A stretch of DNA of 64,000 bases from Amnibacterium setariae (GCF_003581425.1 NZ_QXTG01000002.1:1485560-1549559), one strand, 5' to 3'. Counted from the stretch's first letter, positions 44,597 to 53,325 are shown. A program made the numbers and translations. The notes: generated by a model from the letters alone, not told the origin.

Positions 44597-45339
44597 CGGC
44601 TGGTCCTCCAGGTGTTCAAGGGGCGATCGGCGTCGGTGGTGACGGTGTCGACCAGCGCGGCGAGCTCGGTCTGGACCCGGCGGTCGGCGGCGGTGGCGCC
44701 GGCGCGGTCCTGGTCGTCGTACGAGAGGGCGTGGACGCGGACGCCACGCGAGCGGACGCCGCGCACGGCCGCCAGCACCTCGTCCATCCATCGCGACTCG
44801 TCCACCGAGCGGAAGCCCACGACCTCGGGCGTGAGGTCCTCGAGCAGCACGGCGTCGAGCGCCTCGACGAGCGGCCAGAGCGCGAAGCCACGGTTGAGGA
44901 ACCAACGCGGTTCATGCGGCGTGCGCTCCCCCACCCGTGCCAGGTATTCGATCGCGAGCTCCGCGCGATTCGGAAGCATGCGGTCGAGGTCGTCGACGAA
45001 CAGCCCGGTGCTGCGGGCGCCGTCCGCCGCGAATGCGGCCACGGCCTGAGCGACGGCCCAGTCGAGCGCTTCCGGCCGGTCGAGGTCGAGCCGCGGCAGT
45101 CCCCACCGCGCGTCTCGACCGGTGATCGGCGGCGGGTCGGCCATCCGGTCGTAGTGCCAGGGGTCGACCGTCGTCGGGTTGACGTAGACGTAGCGGCGGC
45201 AGTGCGGGAAGACGTCGGCGAAGCCGCCGTCCTGCACGAGCGGGTGGTACGGCTCGAGTACGACGTCGCCGGTACCGATCGCGGTCAGCAGTGGAGTCTC
45301 CGGCGGCTCGACACCGAAGTAGATGGAGACCCCGCTCAT
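44593..45339 (-). CDS. GH114/GH166-like (alpha-1,4-polygalactosaminidase-type) protein
   Basis: 248 residues from the ATG at 45339, a single TIM-barrel domain: RRYVYVNPTTVDPWHYD, GLFVDDLDRML (acidic cluster at 116-119), then RWFLNRGFALW and AVLLEDLTPEVVG (Glu167), and VHALSYDDQD. The Asp and Glu fit GH114 and the hydrolase domain of PelA. It would trim or release an amino-sugar polymer. The chosen start gives no signal peptide; GTG at 45387 would add a hydrophobic stretch that could be an export signal. It overlaps both neighbours by ATGA, so all three genes are coupled. Confidence 0.72.
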   Translation of the reverse strand: MSGVSIYFGVEPPETPLLTAIGTGDVVLEPYHPLVQDGGFADVFPHCRRYVYVNPTTVDPWHYDRMADPPPITGRDARWGLPRLDLDRPEALDWAVAQAVAAFAADGARSTGLFVDDLDRMLPNRAELAIEYLARVGERTPHEPRWFLNRGFALWPLVEALDAVLLEDLTPEVVGFRSVDESRWMDEVLAAVRGVRSRGVRVHALSYDDQDRAGATAADRRVQTELAALVDTVTTDADRPLNTWRTSR

Positions 45340-46598
45340 GCCGACAGCGCCGATCGCCAGAACAACGAGTACTCCGGCAGCCGCCACGCCTGGCGGTTGA
45401 GGAAACCGGTGGCAACGGCGACGACTGCGTACGTCGCGCCGATGGTGAGCAGCATCTCCGCGGGGGTGACGTGCACGACCTCGGTGATGACGATCATCGG
45501 CAGCAGCACGAGGCCGCTCACCGCGACGGGGACGCCGGGGCGAAGCATCCCGTAGGTGTAGACCTGCGCGAGCATGACCACCCCGATGCCGGATACGGCG
45601 AGGACACCGAGGAACAGAGGCACGCCGTCCCACTTCGCGGCGCCGACGATCAGCACCGTGACTCCTGCGAGCAGCGCCTCGACGATCGTGACCCGCAGGA
45701 GGCCGCGCCCTGCGTGCTCGCGCATCTCCCGCAGATCGCGCTCGAGGGCCTCGTACGGCATGACGCCCATGGACCGGCGCAACCGGTCGATCCGGCGCCA
45801 CATCGGCTCGGCGCTGGTCTCGAAGAACACGTGATAGCTGACGATCGCGGGCAGCATCCCGGCGAACACCGGGCCGGCGAGGAAGCGGGCCGGGTCGGCG
45901 GCGAGCACTGCGAGCGGGATGCACCAGAGCGGCAGCACGTCCGCGACGCCCCGCGTGACTGCGGCGGAGAGCACACCCGCAGGCACCCGCCCGATGCGCT
46001 GCGGCCGGACCTGGACCGCGGCGACGACGAGGATCGTCGCCTGGGCCACGATCGCGGCGGTCGCAGGCGCCCATACCAGCGTCGGCATGATCAGCAGAGC
46101 GGCCGCATAGCTGCTCCATGTGACGAGCAGGGATGCCTTCCCGCCCGTGGCGTAGCTCGCGACGAGCAGGGCGGAGAGCAGCAGATGCAGCTCCACGACG
46201 CCGACGAGCGCAGCCGTCGCCTCCGGGCTCCACGCGAGCCCGTAGGCGATGAGGAGCGAGGTGAGCAGCGCGATCGGTGCCCCGATCACAAGTGCGCGCG
46301 GAATGGCACGGAGGCTTTGCGCGCCCACCCGCCACCGATCGGCGCGCTCGATGCCGTCGATGAGGCGGTACACGGGCGCGGACACGGTCTGCGCGAGCAG
46401 CGGCGCGAGCGTCGCCGCAGTGACCATGACAGAGGCGACCGACTGCCCGCCGATCCGCATCTCGTGCAGCTGGACCGCGACCAGCGGGTAGACGAGCGCG
46501 AGGGCGACGAGGGGGAAGACCTGCACCGCGAGCAGGGCGACGAGGCGCGTGACGCGGACGCCGAGCGCACGCTCGGCCGACGTCGATTCGACGGTCAT
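45336..46598 (-). CDS. PelG-like polysaccharide transporter
   Basis: 420 residues with about twelve membrane helices. The central cytoplasmic loop SYHVFFETSAEPMWRRIDRLRRSMG (near 250) is typical of PelG-type members of the MVF/Wzx superfamily, and the order PelG, GH, PelF fits the Pel system. It would move the PelF product across the membrane. The ATG at 46598 follows AAAGG and is chosen by family start. It is the first gene of the coupled triad. Assignment to PelG rather than a generic Wzx is inferred from context. Confidence 0.68.
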   Translation of the reverse strand: MTVESTSAERALGVRVTRLVALLAVQVFPLVALALVYPLVAVQLHEMRIGGQSVASVMVTAATLAPLLAQTVSAPVYRLIDGIERADRWRVGAQSLRAIPRALVIGAPIALLTSLLIAYGLAWSPEATAALVGVVELHLLLSALLVASYATGGKASLLVTWSSYAAALLIMPTLVWAPATAAIVAQATILVVAAVQVRPQRIGRVPAGVLSAAVTRGVADVLPLWCIPLAVLAADPARFLAGPVFAGMLPAIVSYHVFFETSAEPMWRRIDRLRRSMGVMPYEALERDLREMREHAGRGLLRVTIVEALLAGVTVLIVGAAKWDGVPLFLGVLAVSGIGVVMLAQVYTYGMLRPGVPVAVSGLVLLPMIVITEVVHVTPAEMLLTIGATYAVVAVATGFLNRQAWRLPEYSLFWRSALSA

Positions 46599-47004
46599 GA
46601 GATGCCTTTCGGGAGGCAGAGGCACGACGTCGGGCCGAAGGGCGGGGTGATCGGGGAAGGGAACAGAAGGGAGTCGTCGGACACCGTAGGGATCCCCCGA
46701 ACGAGGCACAACCGCGGAATCCAGGTTGTGGGACGGCGCCAGATGTGCTGGTGCGATCCGCTGAAGGCTGGAAAACTTCTGAATTTGGGCCCCGACGAGG
46801 TCGAAAGGGGAGGACGAGCGACTCACCCAGACGTCGCCGCGTCGACCTTGCGGACGATGCCGCCCCTCGGCTGTTCAGCGAATCGTCACCCGAAGCGGCG
46901 CTGAAACCGCTCTCCCTGTTTCATTCGGGCGTGAAGGGGGCCACTATCGACGTCGGTCCGACACGGGACTGCAGGACCGCGCGACGGAGCGCGGAGGAGG
47001 TTCG
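46599..47004. other. Divergent promoter region of the Pel-like operon
   Basis: About 406 bp without a gene. It contains the inverted repeat CACAACC...GGTTGTG (46707-46713 and 46724-46730), a candidate operator, and an AT-richer segment near 46770-46800. It separates the Pel-like operon from the gene at 47005. Confidence 0.5.
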
Positions 47005-47376
47005 ATGTATGAATCGGCGATCCGAGCTGCGGTGCGCGCCGCACGGACGTGGACGCCCGAGGTACCCGATCTGGTGGGCGGGCTCGACTGCTGCGACCTG
47101 TGCCTCCGCCGCTACCGAGCCCTCGTGCTGAACGGTCCTCTGCAGGATCTGCCGCACGGCGTCGTGCACGCCGCGGTGTCTGAGATCGACGACCTGCTGC
47201 GTGCACGCAACGCATCGGGTGCACCGGCGGTGGGCGGACTTCTCGTCATCGCTCTCGAGGAGCTCGGCGTAGCGGCGCACTGCTTCAAGGAGCTTCGCCG
47301 CCGGGACATCGAGCCGGCGATCGAGCGATACCTCGCTCGCACGCGCGAGGACGGGTTCCCGCTGCCCCTCGGGTGA
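47005..47376 (+). CDS. Hypothetical protein, Cys-rich N-terminal half
   Basis: 123 residues. LDCCDLCLRRYRALVL (near 26-42) holds three of its cysteines and could bind metal; helices follow (SEIDDLLRARN, LLVIALEELGVAAHCF). The ATG has GGAGGAGG upstream, a strong ribosome site. No family is recognised. It is divergent from the Pel-like operon, so it may be a regulator, but nothing in the sequence shows this. Confidence 0.65.
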   Translation: MYESAIRAAVRAARTWTPEVPDLVGGLDCCDLCLRRYRALVLNGPLQDLPHGVVHAAVSEIDDLLRARNASGAPAVGGLLVIALEELGVAAHCFKELRRRDIEPAIERYLARTREDGFPLPLG

Positions 47377-47397
47377 CGCGCACCGCGGCCGACTGCG

Positions 47398-48504
47398 TCA
47401 GTACGTCTCGAAGCGCAGCAGGTCCGGCCGCGACCGGCCGTGGACGATCAGGGTGATGTCTGATCGTCGCTGATGATTCCAGGTGCCGTACCAGCGCCGG
47501 GGCATCGTCACCGTCCAGACCCCGTTCGTCATCACGGGGTCGACGATCACGAACCGGGCGCTGGACCGGTCCGACGCGATCCGCATGCCGTATTTGTTCC
47601 CAGAAGCCTGCGGACGGACGAGCACGGTCCGGCCGGTGCTCCGCTCGAAGTTGAACCCGGAGAACCCGTTGTCGATCGCCCGGCAATCGACCAACCGCAC
47701 GTCGCTCGACTGCCAGAAGGCGAAGCCCATCCCGGCGGTGTTGCGCGTCGCGGTCACGTCGCACGCGACGAGGCCCTTCGAGCCGTTGACGCCGAACCCT
47801 GACGCGCCGACGCCGTCGCCGTCGACGACGACGTGCGACCAGCGCGATCCGACCGTCCGGTAGTCGTTGATGCCGAACGTCTCCCCCGGAGGCGCACCGT
47901 CATCGCCCGGGATGTGCTCGACGCGCAGCCGGGAGGCGCGCAGGTTCCGCACTCGGTCGATCCGGAGCCCGTTGTAGAGGTGTCCCTGCGCCGTGCCGCG
48001 CACGGTGAAGCCTTCGAGCACCCGGGCCGCGCCGGTGACCCGGAGCACGGAGAGCTGGTTGGTGTGCGGGAACCGCTTCGGGATGGACCGGGCGCGCGTG
48101 GACGAGTGCGCCCGCACCTGGATGACCGAGGCTCGCCTACCGCGTCCGACGAGCCCGGCCGCCGCCGGCCCGAGCACGCCGCCGTCGACCGTGCCCTCGG
48201 CGGGCGTGAAGTTCCGGACGGAGATGGTGCGCCGTCCGATGTCGACGATCCGTCCCTGCGCGGAGGCGACCCGATCCGTGAACGCTTTTGAGGAGGGCAG
48301 CGCGCCGTAGGACACCCGCGGTACCTTCACCGAGCGAGCGGCGGCACCGCACTGCACCGTGCCCGCACGTGTGGCGGTGCGAGTGCTCCTGGTCGCAGCA
48401 GGAGTCGTCGTCGCGGCGTCGGCGGTCGTGGAGTTGCAGCCCGTGAGGGCGAGAACGAGGAGGACGGCTGCGAGCACGCGGGCGCGCGGGCGTGACGAGG
48501 GCAT
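47398..48504 (-). CDS. Right-handed parallel beta-helix lipoprotein
   Basis: 368 residues. Signal peptide and lipobox (LTGC, Cys23) precede a Thr-rich tether and a long parallel beta-helix (about 105-345) with repeating turns such as GLRIDRVRNLRASRLRVEHI, WSHVVVDGDGVGASGFGV, DVRLVDCRAIDNGFSGFNF. Such folds act as polysaccharide lyases or hydrolases, or bind glycans. Catalytic residues cannot be assigned. Location within the polysaccharide region suggests glycan processing at the cell surface. The ATG is the natural start of the signal sequence. Confidence 0.85.
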   Translation of the reverse strand: MPSSRPRARVLAAVLLVLALTGCNSTTADAATTTPAATRSTRTATRAGTVQCGAAARSVKVPRVSYGALPSSKAFTDRVASAQGRIVDIGRRTISVRNFTPAEGTVDGGVLGPAAAGLVGRGRRASVIQVRAHSSTRARSIPKRFPHTNQLSVLRVTGAARVLEGFTVRGTAQGHLYNGLRIDRVRNLRASRLRVEHIPGDDGAPPGETFGINDYRTVGSRWSHVVVDGDGVGASGFGVNGSKGLVACDVTATRNTAGMGFAFWQSSDVRLVDCRAIDNGFSGFNFERSTGRTVLVRPQASGNKYGMRIASDRSSARFVIVDPVMTNGVWTVTMPRRWYGTWNHQRRSDITLIVHGRSRPDLLRFETY

Positions 48505-48847
48505 GGGCTCCTGCCGTGGGTGGCGGCTGGGGACCGCTGGGGAGGCGGCCGATTCGGGTCGGCTGACCTTAGCGGTTCGAGGCCCCGCAGGGTAGTGGCC
48601 CGGCAAACGGAGCGGCGCAATCACGGGCCTGTTAATTAAGGTGCAATCGGAGCAGACCGCGAGCCTCACCCCCCTGCGCTGGTCGAGGTGCGAGCGAAGC
48701 GAGCCTCGAGACCACCCCCGCTCACTAATCGAACTCACAGCCTCGGATCGCGCGCCACGCCGTGTCGTTCCCCGGGTGATACCACCTGCACCCTCATCCT
48801 GAGAGTGACCCCCATTCGGGGGCCGGGACTGCACCGGGAGAAGACCG
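48505..48847. other. Gene-free region with repeat D copy 2
   Basis: About 343 bp. It holds the promoter side of the beta-helix gene (AT-rich near 48625-48650) and, at 48681-48718, a copy of the palindrome-like repeat seen at 38566. No gene was recognised. Confidence 0.5.
48681..48718. repeat. Palindrome-like repeat D, copy 2
   Basis: GGTCGAGGTGCGAGCG at the left and CTCGAGACCACCCC at the right, the same 38-bp length as the copy at 38566 with four differences. It lies between divergent genes. Confidence 0.75.
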
Positions 48848-49537
48848 ATGGGCACTGTGCTGATCGTCGACGGCAGCGATGTCTGCCGAGGTCCGATCAT
48901 CGAGTTCGCGCTGCAGAAGCAGTTCGCCGGCGAGGGGCCGCTCGCCGCCGAGACGGTGATCAGCCGCGGCCTCGAGGCGCAGAACCACGACCTGATCTGC
49001 GACCTGGCCGCCGGCCGTCTCGGTCAGTCGATGCGGGCCGCGACGTTCTCGGTCAGCCACCGCAGCCGCCCGATCACGGTCGAGGACGCGGAGCAGGCCG
49101 ACCTGATCCTCACCGCGGAGCGTCACCACCGATCGGCGGTCGTGCGCCTATCCCCCATCTCCCGCGGACGTACCTTCACGCTGAAGGAGGCCCTCGTGCT
49201 GACCTCCGTCCTCACGGACGAGGTGCGGACGGGCCGCTCTCCGCGCCCCACCGATCTGGCGAACACCGTCGCGCTGCTCGACGAGGTCCGCGGTTCCATC
49301 CCGCTCATCGAGCCGCCGATGCACACGAGCGTCTTCCACCGCGACCGCGCCCTGCCTGCAGCGGACCCGCTGGCCCTCGTCGACGGTCACGAGGACGCGG
49401 CGATCCATCGCCACGCGACCGACGAGGCGTATCAGGTGGCGCTGACCCTGGGCAGCCGCCTGGTCGACCTCACCGAGGACCCGATGGCCCGCATCGGCGG
49501 CACCCCGAACGACTGGTGGTGGCGCCAGCACGCCTGA
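48848..49537 (+). CDS. Low-molecular-weight tyrosine phosphatase-like protein without the catalytic cysteine
   Basis: 229 residues. The N-terminal region aligns with the LMW phosphatase P-loop (VCTGNICRSP): here it is VDGSDVCRGP, so the nucleophile Cys is Asp8 while Cys13 and Arg14 are kept. Downstream, SHRSRPIT, ADLILTAERHHRSAVV, FTLKEALVL and a late EDPM are as in the family. The protein is longer than usual (about 150-180). Loss of the nucleophile makes catalysis unlikely; it may bind phosphotyrosine and regulate the tyrosine autokinase at 53.5 kb. Confidence 0.82.
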   Translation: MGTVLIVDGSDVCRGPIIEFALQKQFAGEGPLAAETVISRGLEAQNHDLICDLAAGRLGQSMRAATFSVSHRSRPITVEDAEQADLILTAERHHRSAVVRLSPISRGRTFTLKEALVLTSVLTDEVRTGRSPRPTDLANTVALLDEVRGSIPLIEPPMHTSVFHRDRALPAADPLALVDGHEDAAIHRHATDEAYQVALTLGSRLVDLTEDPMARIGGTPNDWWWRQHA

Positions 49538-49571
49538 GCGAGGTGGCCGTTCTCGGCCCCGGCCGATCGAC

Positions 49572-49585
49572 ACAACCTCGGTTGT
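49572..49585. promoter_or_regulatory. Perfect ACAACC-TC-GGTTGT palindrome
   Basis: A 6-bp dyad with a 2-bp centre, lying between the convergent phosphatase-like and UDP-glucose dehydrogenase genes. The same half-sites, at wider spacing, occur in front of the Pel-like operon (46707). It may be a regulator site or the base of a short hairpin. Confidence 0.3.
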
Positions 49586-49609
49586 TGGGCGTCCTTCCTG
49601 CACCTCGGT

Positions 49610-50926
49610 TCAGGGGCGTCCCATTCCGATGTAGGTCCATCCCGCCCCACGCCACGTCTCCGGATCGAGCACGTTGCGCCCGTCGATGATGAGCGGCGTG
49701 CGGACGTGTGCCCTGAGCGCGACCGGGTCGAGCTCCCGGTACTCCTTCCACTCCGTGACGAGCACGACGCAATCGGAGCCGTAGAGCGCGTCCTGCGTGT
49801 CCGTCGCGAACCCGAGTTGCGGCTGCAGGCGGATCGAGTTGGGGATCGCCTCAGGATCCGTCGCGATCACGTGCGCGCCGCGCCCGTTCAGCTGCACGGC
49901 GACGTCGAGCGCGGGGCTGTCGCGCACGTCGTCGGAGTCCGGCTTGAACGCCAGCCCGAGCACGGTGACCTTCTTCTGGAACACCTGCCCGCCAAGCGCC
50001 TCGACGACGAGGTCGACCATGCGCTGCCGCCGACGGAGGTTGATGGCGTCGATCTCCTTTAGGAACGCGACGGACTCCCCTCGCCCGAGCTCCTCGGCAC
50101 GAGCCGAGAACGCGCGGATGTCCTTCGGAAGGCAACCGCCGCCGAATCCGATCCCGGCGTTCAGGAAGCGACGGCCGATGCGAGCGTCGTACCCGATCGC
50201 ATCGGCGAGCTTCGTGACATCGGCTCCGGCGACTTCGGAGATCTCCGCCATCGCGTTGATGAAGCTGATCTTCGTCGCGAGGAACGCATTCGCGGCGACC
50301 TTCACGAGCTCGGCGGTCTGGTAGTCGGCGACGACCAGCGGCGTCTCGTGCGAAAGCGCGGTCGCGTAGACCTCGTCGAGCAGTGCCTTCGCAGTTGCGG
50401 CATCGCGTTCCTCGGCGGGTAGCCCGTAGACGAGGCGGTCCGGCGCGATCGTGTCCTTGACGGCGTACCCCTCGCGGAGGAACTCAGGGTTCCAGGCGAG
50501 GAGCGCGCCGGATCCTGCGTCCTTGACCTTCTGCGCCAAACGTGCGGCCGTCCCCACGGGAACGGTCGACTTCCCCACGATCAGGTCTCCGTCAGACAGG
50601 TGCGGGATGAGCGCCTCGATGGCGGCATCGACGTAGGTCAGGTCCGCGGAGTTCGACCCGCGCGCTTGCGGGGTTCCCACGGCGACGAAGTGCACTCGCG
50701 CTCCGCGCACCTGCTGCATCGAGGTCGTGAACGCGAGCCGACCGGTTGCGCCTGCAGACTTCAGGATCTCGGGCAGCCCCGGCTCGAAGAACGGAGCCTC
50801 CCCTGCGGCGAGCGCTTGCACCTTGCCGGGATCGACGTCGACGCCGACCACTTCGTGCCCGAGCTCCGCCATCGAGGCCGCGTGCACAGCCCCGAGATAG
50901 CCACAACCGATCACAGAAATTCGCAC
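49610..50926 (-). CDS. UDP-glucose 6-dehydrogenase
   Basis: 438 residues. The N-terminal Rossmann motif is ISVIGCGYLGAVHAA, the catalytic Cys is in GFGGGCLPKD near residue 263, and the C-terminal NAD/substrate domain includes VTVLGLAFKPDSDDVRDSPAL. It oxidises UDP-glucose to UDP-glucuronate with two NAD+, providing acidic sugar for exopolysaccharide. Start is GTG. Family members also oxidise UDP-N-acetylated hexoses, so specificity is not certain. It is separate from its neighbours by about 160 bp. Confidence 0.94.
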   Translation of the reverse strand: MRISVIGCGYLGAVHAASMAELGHEVVGVDVDPGKVQALAAGEAPFFEPGLPEILKSAGATGRLAFTTSMQQVRGARVHFVAVGTPQARGSNSADLTYVDAAIEALIPHLSDGDLIVGKSTVPVGTAARLAQKVKDAGSGALLAWNPEFLREGYAVKDTIAPDRLVYGLPAEERDAATAKALLDEVYATALSHETPLVVADYQTAELVKVAANAFLATKISFINAMAEISEVAGADVTKLADAIGYDARIGRRFLNAGIGFGGGCLPKDIRAFSARAEELGRGESVAFLKEIDAINLRRRQRMVDLVVEALGGQVFQKKVTVLGLAFKPDSDDVRDSPALDVAVQLNGRGAHVIATDPEAIPNSIRLQPQLGFATDTQDALYGSDCVVLVTEWKEYRELDPVALRAHVRTPLIIDGRNVLDPETWRGAGWTYIGMGRP

Positions 50927-51087
50927 AGCAGCGCCGTCCTTCGAGGGAGGGAAGAAGGTGCCACAGTCATTGTGGCGAGGGGATGGGTGACACCCACCGC
51001 CAGCGCAACCTTATGCAGTGGCGACGCATCGACTCCAGTGCCCGAGGAGCGGAGCACGCTTGGCATGGGTCCGCGGGCGGCTTGCGT

Positions 51088-52389
51088 CTATGCACCGGCG
51101 CTCAAGTCGTGCTGCGCAGGTCGCGTCTCGCCGACCATACGAGAACCCTGACGAGACGACCGTCGCTCGCGTCCGGATTGCACGACCCGCGTGAGCAGGT
51201 TCTCGAATCGATCGATCGCTGCGGTCTCCGACAGCACGCGCTGCTGATAGTGCTGGCCGTTCCGTCCCAGAGCGTCGGCTCGCGCGCTGTCGTCCCGCAG
51301 CTCGAGTGCGGCTGCGAGCAGGGCGGCGGGCGTCGCCGGCGCGATGCGGAGACCCGCGTCGGCGGCGGTCACCTCGTGCGCAGTGACACTGCCCGAGTCC
51401 GTCGCCGCGATCACCGGGCGGCCGCTCGAGAAGTAGGACGTCAGCTTGCTCGGCACGGCCATGTCGCGCAGGCCGGCGTGCTCGTTGACCAGCAGCGCGT
51501 CCGCGGCGCGCAACGCCGGCTGGTACTCGTCAGCGGGAAGCGGATCCAGGAAGCTGACGGACCGCACCCCTTCTGCTTTGGCCTCCAACCTGGCCCGCTC
51601 ACCGCCGTTCCCCATGAGGACGAACCGGACCGGAGCGCCTCGCTCATCGGCGAGTCGGCCGGCTTCGATCACGTTGTCGAGGTCCTGCTTCTTCCCCATC
51701 GCGCCGGAGTGCAGCACGACCGTCTCGTCGGGTGGCCACTTGAGACGCTCCCGATCGACCTCTCGGTCCCCGACCGCGCCCTGCTGAAGGTGGGTCCAGT
51801 TCCGGACGACCTCGATCCGTTCCGCCGGAGTACCGAGCTGCCTGACAACCTCGGCGAATCGCGCGTGGATGACCCCGACCCCGTCGGCGTTCCGCAGCAC
51901 AGCGGACTCCATGGCCCGGATGAATCGGACGACGGCGCCGTCCTCGGCGCCGCCCTGGGTCTCGACCATGCCAGAGCTGTACACGTCTTGGACCCACACG
52001 ACGGACGGGGTGCGGGTCAGGTTCGCGCGCAGCAGAGCGAGCCCGGTCGAGAACAGGGCGGGCGAGACAAACAGCACCACGTCCGGCCGCCCCCACCGGG
52101 CTGTCATCGCCCACAACCCAAACGAGATCTCCGAGAGCATTCGCCGCACGCCGCTCGGCCGAGAAGGCACGTAGTGCCGCAGGCGTCGGACCATCACGCC
52201 GTTGAGACGCTCGGTCCTACTCCACCCTTCATAGCCATCAGCGATCCGCCACTCTGGATAGTGCGGCATGGTCGTGATGACGCGCACTCGGTGGCCACGC
52301 ACAGCCATGCCCCGACTGAGCGCAGCGGTGTAGGGCGCAATCCCGGTCGGCTCAGGGGCGTAGTTCAACCCTATGACCAGGATCTTCAC
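51088..52389 (-). CDS. WcaI-type GT4 glycosyltransferase
   Basis: 433 residues. N-terminal ILVIGLNYAPEPTGIAPYTAAL and MPHYPEWRIADGYEGW match colanic-acid WcaI/fucosyltransferase-type GT4 enzymes. The C-terminal nucleotide site has VLHSGAMGKKQDLDNVIEAG, FVLMGNGGERARLEAKA and LVNEHAGLRDMAVPSKLTSYFSSGRPVIAATDSGS. It adds a sugar to the lipid-linked repeat unit at the inner membrane face. Start is GTG. The region between it and the acetyltransferase gene is divergent. Sugar specificity is not predicted; GDP-fucose is a candidate. Confidence 0.9.
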   Translation of the reverse strand: MKILVIGLNYAPEPTGIAPYTAALSRGMAVRGHRVRVITTMPHYPEWRIADGYEGWSRTERLNGVMVRRLRHYVPSRPSGVRRMLSEISFGLWAMTARWGRPDVVLFVSPALFSTGLALLRANLTRTPSVVWVQDVYSSGMVETQGGAEDGAVVRFIRAMESAVLRNADGVGVIHARFAEVVRQLGTPAERIEVVRNWTHLQQGAVGDREVDRERLKWPPDETVVLHSGAMGKKQDLDNVIEAGRLADERGAPVRFVLMGNGGERARLEAKAEGVRSVSFLDPLPADEYQPALRAADALLVNEHAGLRDMAVPSKLTSYFSSGRPVIAATDSGSVTAHEVTAADAGLRIAPATPAALLAAALELRDDSARADALGRNGQHYQQRVLSETAAIDRFENLLTRVVQSGRERRSSRQGSRMVGETRPAQHDLSAGA

Positions 52390-52713
52390 TCGTCGCCCCC
52401 TCGACTCGGTGCCGCCAACACTGCCATCCCGGCGCCATCGACCGCCGACCCGAGTACGCCCACGAACGGCCGGACCGATGTGCGCGGGCAGGTGCGTCAG
52501 ATCGTCACGGAGATGTGAACGGGTTCGGCACCATCATGCCTGACCGCTGTTGCCCGGACGCTCCCATCTTCGACCGACTCTCGCAGACGGCTCCCGAAGC
52601 AACCACCTTCCGACAGACGCAACGGTGCCGATAGCCTTGACGCTGCAGCGTCGCTCAGGCTCGCCGCATCCGGCGTGCCACCACCCGAGCCGCTGAATGT
52701 GCGAGGAGCACGA
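52390..52713. other. Divergent intergenic region
   Basis: About 324 bp without a recognised gene, marking the start of a more AT-rich stretch. It should contain promoters for the WcaI-like and acetyltransferase genes; no clear core promoter was chosen. Confidence 0.4.
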
Positions 52714-53325
52714 GTGACAAACGTCCCCCCAGCAAGCCCAGCCGACCCTCCGGTAATCAACCTCGCCGACGCGCCAGGTGAACGCGCTGCATGGGATCGC
52801 CCTCTCTGGCAGGTGCTCGCCTGGTCCGTCGTCGAGCTCGTGCTAGTTACAAATCCGTGGCAGATCAGTTCGGCGCTCCGGGTTGCAGCACTGCGCGCAT
52901 TCGGCGCGAAGATCGGACATCAGGTCGTCTTTCGCCCCCGCACTCGCGTTCGCTTCCCGTGGAAGCTGAGCATCGGTCATCGCAGCTGGATCGGCGAAGG
53001 TGTCTGGCTCCACAACCAAGCGCGGATCACAATCGGATCAGACGTCGTCATCTCTCAGGAAAGCTTCCTCACGACCGGCAGTCACCGACACCGTCGTGAC
53101 ATGGCGCTCATCACGCGACCGATCACGATCGGGGACGGTGCCTGGGTCACGTCCCGCGCAATGGTCCTCGGAGGCACAACGCTTGGACGGTCTGTGCTCG
53201 TGCGCCCCATGAGCGTCGTTCAGGGATCATTCGATGCGAATTCAGTCGTGTCCGGCAATCCAGCCACCACAGTCGGACGCCGATTCAATCATGCGCCCTC
53301 CGGGCGCTACGCGAGGGATACCTAG
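52714..53325 (+). CDS. Colanic-acid-type hexapeptide acetyltransferase
   Basis: 203 residues. After a short helical N-terminus (WQVLAWSVVELVLVTNPWQ) comes a left-handed beta-helix of hexapeptide turns (IGHRSWIGEGVWLHN, ARITIGSDVVISQESFLTTGSH, TRPITIGDGAWVTSRAMVLGGTTLG), with the catalytic His in TGSHRH. It resembles WcaF-type enzymes that O-acetylate exopolysaccharide sugars using acetyl-CoA. The GTG at 52714 is preferred to one 13 codons upstream because GAGGAG lies near it. Composition is lower in GC than the genes before it. Confidence 0.85.
   Translation: MTNVPPASPADPPVINLADAPGERAAWDRPLWQVLAWSVVELVLVTNPWQISSALRVAALRAFGAKIGHQVVFRPRTRVRFPWKLSIGHRSWIGEGVWLHNQARITIGSDVVISQESFLTTGSHRHRRDMALITRPITIGDGAWVTSRAMVLGGTTLGRSVLVRPMSVVQGSFDANSVVSGNPATTVGRRFNHAPSGRYARDT

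Noticed and set aside
42794..44905. 703-residue version of the PelF protein
   Set aside because: The first 103 residues come from an antisense frame; the ATG at 44596 has a good ribosome site and family start.
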